Shown here: piece after piece, positions 1-8,490 of the stretch
Position numbering within the stretch: the first letter of the stretch is position 1
Layout of the letters: each line of letters opens with the position of its first letter
Assembly: GCA_022825185.1 (NCBI GenBank)
Contig: JAJDYK010000158.1
Location: forward strand, 1 to 9,393
Direction of reading: 5' to 3'
From: Candidatus Latescibacterota bacterium
GTDB lineage: Bacteria > Latescibacterota > UBA2968 > UBA8231
DNA: 9,393 nt
Notes under the pieces: generated by a model
The model's database searches: none
What the model was told of the DNA's origin: nothing
Seen by the model: the letters and a program-made list of their open reading frames with translations, nothing else
Program-made: the position numbers and the translations under genes

Positions 1-549
<549 letters not shown>

Positions 550-550
<1 letters not shown>

Positions 551-2505
551 TGACTGCCGATGACTTAGTACGCGAGGACAACTTCGCACGCGAGTGGCTG
601 GAGACCAACGGCTTGGGGGGTTGGGCCTCCTCTACGGTTAGCGGTGCGCACACCCGGCGCTATCACGGCCTGCTGGTTGTGGCGACCTGTCCGCCGGTTG
701 GCCGGGTGGTGTTGCTCTCGCGGCTCGACGAGACTTTGGTCCTACCCACAAGACGCGTCGAGCTAAGTTGCAGCATTTTTCCCGGAGTTATTCACCCACG
801 GGGCGACCAATGGTTGACGGCCTTCGCGCCCGAGCCGGTGCCGACGTGGACGTACGCGGGGGATGGATGGGTGTTGCGCAAGCGGCTGGCGTTGTTAGCG
901 GGTGAGCACGCTTTGGTCGTCGCGTACGAACTGGTGGAAGCGTCGGGGCCGCTTTGTTTGGAATTGCGCCCCTTTTTCGCGGGCCGGGACTATCACCACT
1001 TGGTGCAGGCCAACGATCAAGTCGCCCGCACTGCTGCTTGGACTGATGATGTGCTGGCCTATCAACCCTACCCCGATCAGCCCCCTGCCTACATCTACGC
1101 TGCCGACGCATCTTGGGAGACTGACCCGGACTGGTACTACAACTTCCAATATCCGCGCGAGGAAGAGCGCGGCCTCGATCACAGCGAAGACCTGTTCACG
1201 CCCGGCTGCTTGAGCCTGCAACTCGCCCCCGGAGACACCGTTGGCGTAATTGCGGCTACTGAGCTTCCCCCCTGCCGCACCCCTCTCGCGCTCCTTGCCG
1301 ACGAAATTGATCGCCGTCAGCGAGTGGAGGTACGCGCTTCTTGGGCCGCTGATCCTGTGATGCGGTCGTTGGCACGGGCGGCCAATCAGTTTCTGGTGCG
1401 GCGCGGCGATGGCTTGCACACCATTGTCGCGGGCTATCCCTGGTTCACGGATTGGGGCCGAGACACCATGATCGCCCTGCCCGGTCTCTGCTTGGTCACC
1501 GGGCGCTTTGCCGAGGCGCGGGGCATCTTCGCGGCGTTTGCCGAGCACGTCAGCGAGGGCATGATACCCAACCGCTTTCCAGACGCGGGAGAGGAGCCGG
1601 AATACCACGCTGTTGATGCGACCTTGTGGTTTTTTGTCGCGCTTTACAAGTACTTGCAATACACCGAGGACTACGAGTTTGCCAGCGAACTGTGGCCGAC
1701 GCTGGAGGACATAGCCGCTTGGCACGAGCGCGGCACGCGCCATCAGATTCGGGTTGATGCCGACGGCTTGCTCGCGGCTGGGGAGCCGGGAGTGCAACTG
1801 ACGTGGATGGACGCCAAGATCGGCGATTGGGTGGTCACGCCGCGCATGGGCAAGCCGGTGGAGGTCAATGCGCTCTGGTACAATGCGCTCAAAATTTTGC
1901 AGCACTTGGCCGAGACATTTGGTCAGCGGGCCGATTACGGCCAGCGCGCTGCTGCGGTGCAGGCGTCTTTTGAGCGCCTGTTCTGGTGCGAAGAGCGGGG
2001 GTACTTGTGCGACGTGGTCGCGCCCGAGGGGCCGGATTGGGCGATCCGCCCCAATCAAATTTTCGCGCTCTCGCTGCCCTTTCCGCTCGTCGAAGGCGAA
2101 CGGGCGCGGCGGATCTTATCCGTGATTGACGAACACTTGCTGACCCCGCGCGGCCTGCGGAGCCTTTCGCCGAGCGACCCGGAGTACTGCGCCCGGTATG
2201 CGGGCGGTCCGTGGGAGCGCGACAGCGCGTATCACCAAGGCACGGTGTGGGGCTGGCTCATCGGTCCGTACATCACCGCGCTCTGCCGTTGCCACGGCAG
2301 TGAGGGCCGCCAGCGCAGTCGCGCCCTTCTCGACGGCTTTGCCGCGCACCTGAACGAGGCGGGATTGGGCACGGTCTCGGAGATATTTGACGCCGAGCCG
2401 CCTTTTGCGCCGCGCGGCTGCATTGCCCAAGCGTGGAGCGTGGGGGAGTTGTTGCGGGCGGGGGTGGAGGATGTGTATGGAAAAGGAGGTGAGGATGAAG
2501 TCTAA
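550..2505 (+). CDS. Glycogen debranching enzyme, archaeal/bacterial type (amylo-alpha-1,6-glucosidase, GH133-like)
   Basis: This predicted cytoplasmic enzyme hydrolyses alpha-1,6 branch points in glycogen or similar glucans. The 651 residues match the usual length of the archaeal-type family. The N-terminal domain opens with EWLETNGLGGWASSTVSG and RRYHGLL (residues 15-41). The C-terminal (alpha/alpha)6-barrel domain carries WFTDWGRDTM (298-307), TWMDAKIGDW (418-427), HQGTVWGW (562-569) and SEIFDAEPP (610-617) followed by QAWSVGELLRA. Asp421 and Glu611 sit where general acid and base would be expected in this glucosidase class; that assignment is inferred. GTG at 550 was chosen because it overlaps the acs stop (TAGTG) and leaves a normal N-terminus. 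No good Shine-Dalgarno sequence is visible, so translational coupling to acs is likely. It lacks the GH13 transferase domain of eukaryotic debranching enzymes. The last codons also hold the ribosome binding site of the next gene. Confidence 0.92.
2484..2494 (+). promoter_or_regulatory. Strong Shine-Dalgarno sequence for the 56-residue ORF, inside the debranching enzyme gene
   Basis: AGGAGGTGAGG lies directly before the ATG at 2495 and contains GGAGGTGA, a near-perfect complement of the 16S rRNA 3' end. The GGAGG core ends five bases before the ATG. It is encoded within the Gly-Lys-Gly-Gly-Glu codons at the 3' end of the debranching enzyme gene. It decides the start of the small ORF, which could otherwise be extended upstream in frame to 2387. 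None of the other starts in this window has a comparable site. Confidence 0.85.
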
Positions 2506-2665
2506 GCACTCTAAAGATGTGATAGATCGAGTTCGAGACATCCGCCGGAAGATAGCTGAAGAAGTTGGGAACGATCCGGAGGAACTCGTCCGCCATTATC
2601 AGGAGTTAGACGAGAAGTATCGGGCCAGACTACTCCGCAGGAAACGGACTCCGCAAGAGAAATAA
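2495..2665 (+). CDS. Small highly charged protein of unknown function (56 aa)
   Basis: This is a 56-residue protein with no signal peptide or membrane segment, so it is probably cytoplasmic. It is rich in Lys, Arg, Glu and Asp and is predicted by eye to be mostly helical: a first helix around DVIDRVRDIRRKIAEEVG, then DPEELVRHYQELDEKYRARL, and a basic tail RRKRTPQEK. The layout resembles small uncharacterised proteins that often accompany toxin-antitoxin or mobile loci; that is an impression from the pattern, not a family assignment. The start is fixed by the strong ribosome binding site. The gene overlaps the debranching enzyme gene by 11 bases in another frame, so it is likely part of the same transcript. 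No partner gene follows: the next 370 bases hold only a decayed gene on the other strand. Confidence 0.72.
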   Translation: MKSKHSKDVIDRVRDIRRKIAEEVGNDPEELVRHYQELDEKYRARLLRRKRTPQEK

Positions 2666-2692
2666 ATGCTGACTAAACGGGACCGACTTAGG

Positions 2693-2868
2693 TCAAGCGA
2701 GGCGTAGGCTGGTGTTGAAGTCGGAACGAGCGAGAACGGGAAACCGCTCCTCCAGCCGTCGGCTTGGCGCGGCAGATGCCCGAAGTGGCCATTACAGTCG
2801 AAGCGGCGGATGCGGCCGACAATCCAAAGACAGAAACGACATTCGCCATCGTACACGATGACGGGACG
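2693..2868 (-). pseudogene. Remnant of a DUF393 (DCC-family thiol-disulfide oxidoreductase-like) gene, frameshifted and truncated
   Basis: On the minus strand, 2868 down to 2755 reads RPVIVYDGECRFCLW, then IRRFD and LPRQADG. This is the family's N-terminal signature, with the YDGxCxxC redox motif from which the DCC name derives. The frame then goes wrong, giving WRSGFPFSL. Shifting by one base restores a convincing continuation: EERFPVLARSDFNTSLRLA and a TGA stop at 2695-2693. Adding one C between 2755 and 2754 would give Gly-Leu-Glu-Glu, so a single-base deletion explains the break. The remnant is about 58 codons, far shorter than the roughly 120-150 of the family. It lacks both a clear start codon beside the motif and the C-terminal half. 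It is read as a dead fragment left by deletion or recombination; a sequencing error could explain the frameshift but not the truncations. Confidence 0.68.
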
Positions 2869-3039
2869 GAATTTGCCTATTACGTTCAGCCCGAATAGAT
2901 TGAGGGATTGCACTGTCGATAAAAAAGGAATAAATGTTGGTGTCAACAGAATGCCCCTATTTTGACGACGTGTACAAATCCCATGGATTGTCATATGCAA
3001 TCCACCATTGGCGAAAAATAATTAACGGACTGCGCCCTG
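2869..3039. other. AT-richer intergenic DNA upstream of the helicase gene
   Basis: Together with the pseudogene this makes a 374-base stretch (2666-3039) without an intact gene. It is visibly richer in A and T than its surroundings. It contains one short inverted repeat, TGTTG GTGT CAACA at 2935-2948, too short to call an operator. A TTGACG at 2962-2967 resembles a -35 box, but no good -10 follows at 16-18 bases. The promoter of the helicase gene must lie here or further upstream but cannot be placed. An in-frame TAA at 3019-3021 shows that the helicase gene cannot start before 3022. Confidence 0.5.
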
Positions 3040-6000
3040 ATGGAGTCTTGCTTCCTCTCACTGGATCTCGAAGTCAGTAAACGGGGCAACCGCATCCACG
3101 CCTTGGCCGCGATACGCACGGACCGTGATCAATCCTTGGTCTTCGGCGACCTGCACGCCGGTACCTTGGCCGGAGCCTTGACGCATCTCGACGATTTCGC
3201 CGATGGTGCAAATTTCCTGCTCGGCCACAACCTGATCGATTTCGATCTGCCGCATCTGAGAGCGGCGAACCGTGATCTGCGGCTATTGCGGCTACCGACA
3301 GTGGATACGCTACGGCTCAATCCGCTGGCCTTTCCGCGCAATCCCTATCACTACCTCGTCAAACACTATCAAGACGGACAGCTTAAACGCGGGCGTTTGA
3401 ACGATCCCGAACTGGATGCGAGGCTCACGCTAAAGGTTTTCAACAGTCAGCAAACCGCGTTGAGCGATACACCGCTTGAATTGCTCGCCGCTTGGCATTG
3501 GCTGACCGGGAGGGAACCCGATGGCGCGGGATTCGCCGCTGTTTTCGAAGCCATACGCTACGCACCGCGACCCACCGAAGCGGCAGCACACGCAGCGATC
3601 AGCGAGCGGCTTACGGGCAATGCCTGCCAGAATAGCATAGGCGATATGCTGGCGAAGGCCGCCCAAGACGGCTGGCCGCTGGCCTACGCGCTGGCTTGGC
3701 TGTCGGTGGCTGGTGGCAACTCGGTCATGCCGCCGTGGGTACGCCATCAGTTCCCGGAAGCGGGGCGGCTGGTACGACAGTTGCGCGACACCGCCTGTAC
3801 TGATGCGGCTTGCGGCTGGTGCCGCGAAAGACACGATGCGCGGAAGGAACTCAAACGTTGGTTCAGATTTGACGCTTTCCGCCCGGAGCCGTCGAGTGCC
3901 GATGGACGCCCCATGCAGCAGACCATCGTCGAAGCGGCTATGGCCAAGGAACACGTGTTGGGGATTTTGCCCACTGGTACCGGCAAGTCGCTCTGCTATC
4001 AGATTCCGGCCCTATCGCGCTACGACAAGACGGGGGTGCTGACGGTGGTGATTTCGCCCTTGGTCGCGCTTATGGCCGATCAGGTGGCGGGGCTAGAGGC
4101 ATACGGAATTGGTTCGTGCGTGGCCATCAACGGGCTGCTCTCCCTGCCCGAGCGCAGCGATGCGCTGGATCGGGTTCGCCTCGGAGACGTGAGCATTCTC
4201 ATCGTCTCGCCGGAACAGCTCCGCAGTCCATCTCTGCGCCGGGTAATCGATCAGCGCGAGATCGGTGCTTGGGTGCTCGACGAAGCGCATTGCCTGTCGA
4301 AATGGGGACACGACTTTCGGCCCGATTATCGCTACGTAGGACGCTTCATTCGCGAAAAGGCGGGAAAGGAGCCGATTCCGCCGGTGCTGTGCCTGACCGC
4401 TACCGCCAAACCCGACGTGGTGGCCGACCTCAAACAGCATTTCCGCGACGAGCTCGATATAGGACTGAAGGTTTTCGACGGCGGTGCTCAGCGCACCAAT
4501 CTTGAATTCACCGTGGTGACAACGACCGAGGGAGAGAAGTTACCACATATCCATCAGGTTCTGATGGCCGACTTGCCGCCGGACGCTCCCGGTGGTGCCA
4601 TTGTCTATTGCTCGAAGCGTCGGCGCACCGAAGAGGTGGCGGAATTCCTACAGGCTAAGGAGATCGCAGCCGACTATTTTCACTCCAAGCTACCGCCGGA
4701 GAGCAAAAAGAGTGTACAACAGGGCTTCATCAGCGGTGAGTTGCGGGTAATCGCGGCCACCAATGCCTTCGGCATGGGTATCGACAAGCCCGACGTGCGG
4801 CTAGTGATTCACGCCGATATCCCAGGATCACTGGAAAACTACCTGCAGGAGGCGGGCCGCGCCGGCCGCGACCGGAATCCAGCGCGCTGCGTGTTGTTTT
4901 ATACACCGGAGGATGTGGAGAACCAGTTCAGTATGTCGGCGCGTTCGCGGCTCACTCGACAAGAGATCCACGGTGTGCTGAGAGCGCTACGCAACTTGGA
5001 CCGGAAGAAAAGTCACAGCGGAGAGGTCGTGGCAACCGCCGGCGAGATTCTCAGCGAGGACGACGAAAAGGCATTCGAGCGAGATTCGACTACCGACGAT
5101 ACCCGTGTGCGCACCGCGGTCGCTTGGTTGGAAGATGCGGTACTGTTGACCCGAGAGGAGAACCGGGTGCAGGTGTTCCCTTCGTCCCTGCGGGTGAGCT
5201 CGAAGGAGGAGGTAGAGGCTAAGCTAAAAAATAAACCCATCGCAGAGGTCTATCGCCGCCAGTTACAGGCCATCGCCGAGAGTCTGATCGACGCAGATCC
5301 GGACAAGGGCCTCTCCACCGACGACCTGACGGAGGTTGCTCGCCTGAACGCCGAAGGTGTGCGCACCGCCCTCCACGACTTAGAGCGGTTGGGTATCGCT
5401 AGCAACGATACAGCACTCACCGCCTTCGTCCACTGGGGGGTGAAGGACCATTCACGTAAGCGCTTCGAGGAAGCGGTGGAATTGGAGGTCGCGCTGATCG
5501 CGCAGATGCGCGAGATGGCACCGGATTTGAGCAAGGGGGACACCTCAATACTGCATTTGCGTGTCGCTGCCCAAGTGCTAAGGGATAAGGAAGTGGCGAA
5601 TCCCCTGCCGGATCGGCTAAGGCGCATTCTGCGCAGTATTGCCGGCGATGGGCGTGGCGAAGGCGGCGGCGGTAGTCTCGCGGTGCGACAGCTCGATGGG
5701 GAAACGATGCGGTTGACGCTGCAACGCGAATGGCCGGTCCTGGAAGAGACCGCGGAAATCCGGCGCGAAGGCGCTAGGCTGCTGCTGGAGCACTTGCTCA
5801 CCTGTCTGCCGCCTGGGATCCAGGGCAAGGACCTACTGGCCGAAACGACCCTTGGCCAGCTCTTGGGAGCGATTGAGGCTGACCTGATTATCAAGAGCCG
5901 GATCAAGTATCCCGAGAAACTGCTGGACCGCGCTCTGCTATGGCTACACGAGCAGGAAGTCATACGTCTCCACAAGGGCTTGGCCGTATTCCGTCCGGCC

Positions 6001-8208
6001 ATGACCATCCGGTTAGAAAAAGAAAAACGCGGCTTTGCCAACGCCGACTTCGAGCCGCTCAGGCTCTATTATCAAGGGCAGACGTTGCAGATTCATGTGA
6101 TGAAGGAATTTGCCAAGAGGGGCCTTGAGGCCACGGCCGATGCTCTGCGGCTAGCTATGGACTACTTTACCCTCCAGCAAGACGATTTCCTGCGTCGCTG
6201 GCTGCCCGATCGGGACAATGAACTGGAGCGGGAGACCACCCCGGAATCGTGGCGAGCCATCGTCGAAAGCCTCAACAATCCAAGCCAAAAGCGCATCGTT
6301 GCCGACCATCGGGAGCAGGCAAACGTGCTGGTGCTCGCCGGTCCTGGCTCTGGCAAGACGCGGGTACTGGTGCATCGCATCGCCTACTTAGTGCGGGCAA
6401 AACGCGAAAATCCGCGCAGCATCTTGGCCTTGGCCTACAACCGACACGCGGCGGTCGAAATCCGGCAGCGTCTTGGAGACTTAATCGGAGACGATGCCCG
6501 AGGGGTGACCGTGCTCACGTGCCACGGCCTCGCCATGCGGCTGATCGGTGCCAGCTTTGCTGGAAGGACGAAACTTGCAGACGACGAAAATTTTCAAGAG
6601 ATCATCAGGCAGGCTGTCGCGCTGCTGCGTGGAGAGGGGCTAGAGCCGGAAGACGCAGACGAGCAACGAGAGCGGCTGCTGGCGGGTTTCCGATGGATAC
6701 TAGTGGACGAATATCAAGACATCAACGAGGATCAATACGAGTTGATTGCGGCCTTGGCCGGACGCACCCTAAAGGATAATGATCGCAAGCTCTCCCTCTT
6801 CGCAGTAGGCGACGACGATCAGAACATCTATGCCTTCAACGGTGCGTCGGTGAAATTCATCCACCGTTTTGAGGCCGACTACGGCCCTAAGCCTTTTTTT
6901 CTCACCGACAACTACCGCTCCACCGGCCACATCATCGACGCGGCTAATGCGTTGATAGAGCCAGCGCAGCAGCGGATGAAGACGGGACATCCCATTCATG
7001 TGGACCGGGCACGGCAGAAAGATTCGCCCGGCGGCTATTGGCACGCGCTCGACCCAGTCGCTGAAGGCCGAGTGCAGATGCTATCGGTTCAGCGCGATCC
7101 GATTGTGCAAGCGCAGGTTGCGATGGCGGAATTGCAGCGCCTCGCTGCTCTTGCGCCAGATTGGGATTGGTCGAGGTGCGCGGTGATTGCGCGCAAGTGG
7201 AGGTTTTTGGACCCGGTGCGTGCTTTCTGCGAGGTTCACCGCATTCCGGTGCAGATGGGGAACGAAGCGATCCCGGGGTTCTGGTATCTGCGAGATATCC
7301 GGGCACTTGTTGCATGGCTGCGCGATCGAGAATCTCGATTGGTGGACGGCGTGGACCTCTGCACTTGGGCGGCAGCACGTCCCCCAAGCCCTTGGATCGC
7401 ACTGCTGAGGCAAGCCTTGGACGAATACTCGCTCGAAACCGGCGGTGCCAAAGACATGCCGGTGGACCACTTCATCGAGTGGCTGGCCGAGTGGGGACAA
7501 GATGTGCGTCGCCGTCAGCGTGGGCTATTGCTGTTGACTGCGCACCGCGCCAAAGGATTGGAGTTCGACCACGTGGTGGTACTGGATGGGGGCTGGGACC
7601 GCATCGGCAAGGACGAGGACCGGGACGCGCCACGCAGGCTCTACTATGTGGCTATGACGCGCGCCCGGCAGACCCTCGCGTTGGTGAACTTTGACGGACC
7701 AGAGCAAAGTACCGCGCCACCGAATTTCGTAAGGGAGCCTGCATTCGCTTCTATGTACCCGGGGGGCTTGCAGTCGTTGTTGTCTGCCTTGCGGCAGCTT
7801 CGTTCGGTTTTTATTCGCGACATTAACGACGACGTGCCGCCGCGATCTCCAGAGTTTACGCGGCAATATCGACAGCCCAAGCTGAGCGAGATTGATCTGG
7901 GCTTCGCTGGACGTCACCGCGCCGACCATCCGCTCCATAGAGCTATCGCGGCTCTGGCCCCTAGCCATCCGCTGCAAACGCGGGTTGCCCAAACGGGCCG
8001 CTGGGAATTGCTGGATCGGACGGGAAGGATGGTGGGGCGTCTTGCCAAAGCGTTTGAACCTCCACCGGGAACGCGGTGCAGATCCGCTACGGTCTTCGCC
8101 ATCGTGTCTTGGAGCCGCGAAACGTCGGAGCCGCAGTACCGTGATAGTGCGAAATGCGATGCTTGGGAAGTCGTGGTGCCGGAGCTGGTATTCGAGCCGT
8201 GCGAGTAA
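3040..8208 (+). CDS. Three-part fusion: DEDD 3'-5' exonuclease, RecQ-type SF2 helicase and UvrD/Rep-type SF1 helicase (1722 aa)
   Basis: This predicted cytoplasmic DNA enzyme has two ATP-driven motors and a nuclease domain. Residues 5-135 look like a DnaQ-type exonuclease: Asp9-x-Glu11 (LDLE), Asp69 in GHNLIDFD, Asp126 in DPELDAR. A Cys253, Cys258, Cys261, His265 cluster follows. Residues about 270-640 are RecQ: PTGTGKS (Lys316), DEAH (414-417), TATA (453-456) and QEAGRAGRDR (603-612). Residues about 640-1070 are a linker with winged-helix-like stretches and a Gly-rich patch near 869-878. Residues about 1077-1560 are UvrD-like: Q-motif Gln1083, GPGSGKT (Lys1106), DEYQD (1223-1227), GDDDQNIY (1257-1264), TAHRAKGLEF (1500-1509) and YYVAMTRAR (1535-1543). 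All helicase motifs look intact. The ATG at 3040 has a weak ribosome binding site but lies just before the first exonuclease motif. Such long RecQ/UvrD fusions occur in other bacteria, generally annotated only as RecQ helicases. Its role (repair, restart or defence) is not shown. Confidence 0.93.
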   Translation: MESCFLSLDLEVSKRGNRIHALAAIRTDRDQSLVFGDLHAGTLAGALTHLDDFADGANFLLGHNLIDFDLPHLRAANRDLRLLRLPTVDTLRLNPLAFPRNPYHYLVKHYQDGQLKRGRLNDPELDARLTLKVFNSQQTALSDTPLELLAAWHWLTGREPDGAGFAAVFEAIRYAPRPTEAAAHAAISERLTGNACQNSIGDMLAKAAQDGWPLAYALAWLSVAGGNSVMPPWVRHQFPEAGRLVRQLRDTACTDAACGWCRERHDARKELKRWFRFDAFRPEPSSADGRPMQQTIVEAAMAKEHVLGILPTGTGKSLCYQIPALSRYDKTGVLTVVISPLVALMADQVAGLEAYGIGSCVAINGLLSLPERSDALDRVRLGDVSILIVSPEQLRSPSLRRVIDQREIGAWVLDEAHCLSKWGHDFRPDYRYVGRFIREKAGKEPIPPVLCLTATAKPDVVADLKQHFRDELDIGLKVFDGGAQRTNLEFTVVTTTEGEKLPHIHQVLMADLPPDAPGGAIVYCSKRRRTEEVAEFLQAKEIAADYFHSKLPPESKKSVQQGFISGELRVIAATNAFGMGIDKPDVRLVIHADIPGSLENYLQEAGRAGRDRNPARCVLFYTPEDVENQFSMSARSRLTRQEIHGVLRALRNLDRKKSHSGEVVATAGEILSEDDEKAFERDSTTDDTRVRTAVAWLEDAVLLTREENRVQVFPSSLRVSSKEEVEAKLKNKPIAEVYRRQLQAIAESLIDADPDKGLSTDDLTEVARLNAEGVRTALHDLERLGIASNDTALTAFVHWGVKDHSRKRFEEAVELEVALIAQMREMAPDLSKGDTSILHLRVAAQVLRDKEVANPLPDRLRRILRSIAGDGRGEGGGGSLAVRQLDGETMRLTLQREWPVLEETAEIRREGARLLLEHLLTCLPPGIQGKDLLAETTLGQLLGAIEADLIIKSRIKYPEKLLDRALLWLHEQEVIRLHKGLAVFRPAMTIRLEKEKRGFANADFEPLRLYYQGQTLQIHVMKEFAKRGLEATADALRLAMDYFTLQQDDFLRRWLPDRDNELERETTPESWRAIVESLNNPSQKRIVADHREQANVLVLAGPGSGKTRVLVHRIAYLVRAKRENPRSILALAYNRHAAVEIRQRLGDLIGDDARGVTVLTCHGLAMRLIGASFAGRTKLADDENFQEIIRQAVALLRGEGLEPEDADEQRERLLAGFRWILVDEYQDINEDQYELIAALAGRTLKDNDRKLSLFAVGDDDQNIYAFNGASVKFIHRFEADYGPKPFFLTDNYRSTGHIIDAANALIEPAQQRMKTGHPIHVDRARQKDSPGGYWHALDPVAEGRVQMLSVQRDPIVQAQVAMAELQRLAALAPDWDWSRCAVIARKWRFLDPVRAFCEVHRIPVQMGNEAIPGFWYLRDIRALVAWLRDRESRLVDGVDLCTWAAARPPSPWIALLRQALDEYSLETGGAKDMPVDHFIEWLAEWGQDVRRRQRGLLLLTAHRAKGLEFDHVVVLDGGWDRIGKDEDRDAPRRLYYVAMTRARQTLALVNFDGPEQSTAPPNFVREPAFASMYPGGLQSLLSALRQLRSVFIRDINDDVPPRSPEFTRQYRQPKLSEIDLGFAGRHRADHPLHRAIAALAPSHPLQTRVAQTGRWELLDRTGRMVGRLAKAFEPPPGTRCRSATVFAIVSWSRETSEPQYRDSAKCDAWEVVVPELVFEPCE

Positions 8209-8215
8209 TCTGCCC

Positions 8216-8244
8216 TTGACAGAATCCAACGCAGCCCTTTTAAT
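8216..8244 (+). promoter_or_regulatory. Sigma-70-type promoter for the cobalamin riboswitch and receptor transcript
   Basis: TTGACA at 8216-8221 is a perfect -35 hexamer. TTTAAT at 8239-8244 matches five of six -10 positions, and the spacer is exactly 17 bases. Transcription would start around 8250-8253, about 12 bases before the first aptamer stem. The -35 box begins only eight bases after the stop codon of the helicase gene, so the two units are packed tightly and no separate terminator for the helicase gene is visible between them. Confidence 0.8.
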
Positions 8245-8263
8245 AGCCCGAGCAAATAACGGC

Positions 8264-8443
8264 GCAGGTGTCCGCTGCCGCACGGCAGCGGAAGAATAGG
8301 GAAGGCAGTGTAAATCTGCCGCGGTCCCGCCACTGTGACCGGTTGACGGCCCACAAGCCGTCGCGTCCCCGACATCAGCCACTGATTCCCAAGAGAATCG
8401 GGAAGGAGTCGGGCGGCACATAACCGGAAGCCAGGAGACCTGC
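8264..8443 (+). ncRNA. Cobalamin (B12) riboswitch aptamer
   Basis: This RNA element in the leader of the receptor gene binds a cobalamin and lowers expression when the vitamin is plentiful. Conserved blocks in order: GAATAGGGAA (8294-8303), the GGCAG/CTGCC stem (8304-8320) around GTGTAAAT, CCGCCACTGTGA (8327-8338), and the B12 box GCCAGGAGACCTGCC (8430-8444) preceded by AGTCGGG and ACATAACCGGAAG. The closing stem P1 pairs GCAGGT (8264-8269) with ACCTGC (8438-8443). Other stems seen: CCGCTGCC/GGCAGCGG (8272-8291) and GACGGC/GCCGTC (8345-8362). A further hairpin, ACCGAGGTG with CACC and TCGGT (8449-8473, two-base bulge), lies just 3' of P1 and may be the arm that makes the loop-loop contact known in this class. 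The element sits between a strong promoter and an intrinsic-terminator-like hairpin, as in transcriptionally acting members. Confidence 0.95.
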
Positions 8444-8490
8444 CTGCGACCGAGGTGAACGACACCCTTCGGTAGAAAGGTTGGTCCACC

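Noticed and set aside
895..2058. Long minus-strand open frame (387 codons) opposite the debranching enzyme gene
   Set aside because: The + strand carries the full set of debranching enzyme motifs; the minus frame is Arg/Pro/Gly-rich with no recognisable motif, as expected opposite GC-rich coding DNA.
2387..2494. Upstream in-frame extension of the 56-residue ORF (to 92 residues)
   Set aside because: The extra residues are a shadow of the debranching enzyme C-terminus, and the strong Shine-Dalgarno sequence points to ATG 2495.
2776..2898. Forty-codon + strand frame starting ATG 2776 (MPEVAITVEAAD)
   Set aside because: It lies opposite the DUF393 remnant, whose conserved motifs explain the composition; no ribosome binding site is visible.
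2935..2948. Inverted repeat TGTTG GTGT CAACA as an operator for the helicase gene
   Set aside because: Five-base arms in an AT-rich intergenic region are common by chance, and no promoter can be placed next to it.
2962..2996. TTGACG and TCATAT as the helicase promoter
   Set aside because: The spacing is 23 bases, too long for sigma-70, and there is no better -10 at 16-18 bases.
5250..6041. Minus-strand open frame (263 codons) opposite the helicase gene
   Set aside because: Its composition is a Ser/Arg-rich shadow of the helicase linker, with no motif or ribosome binding site.
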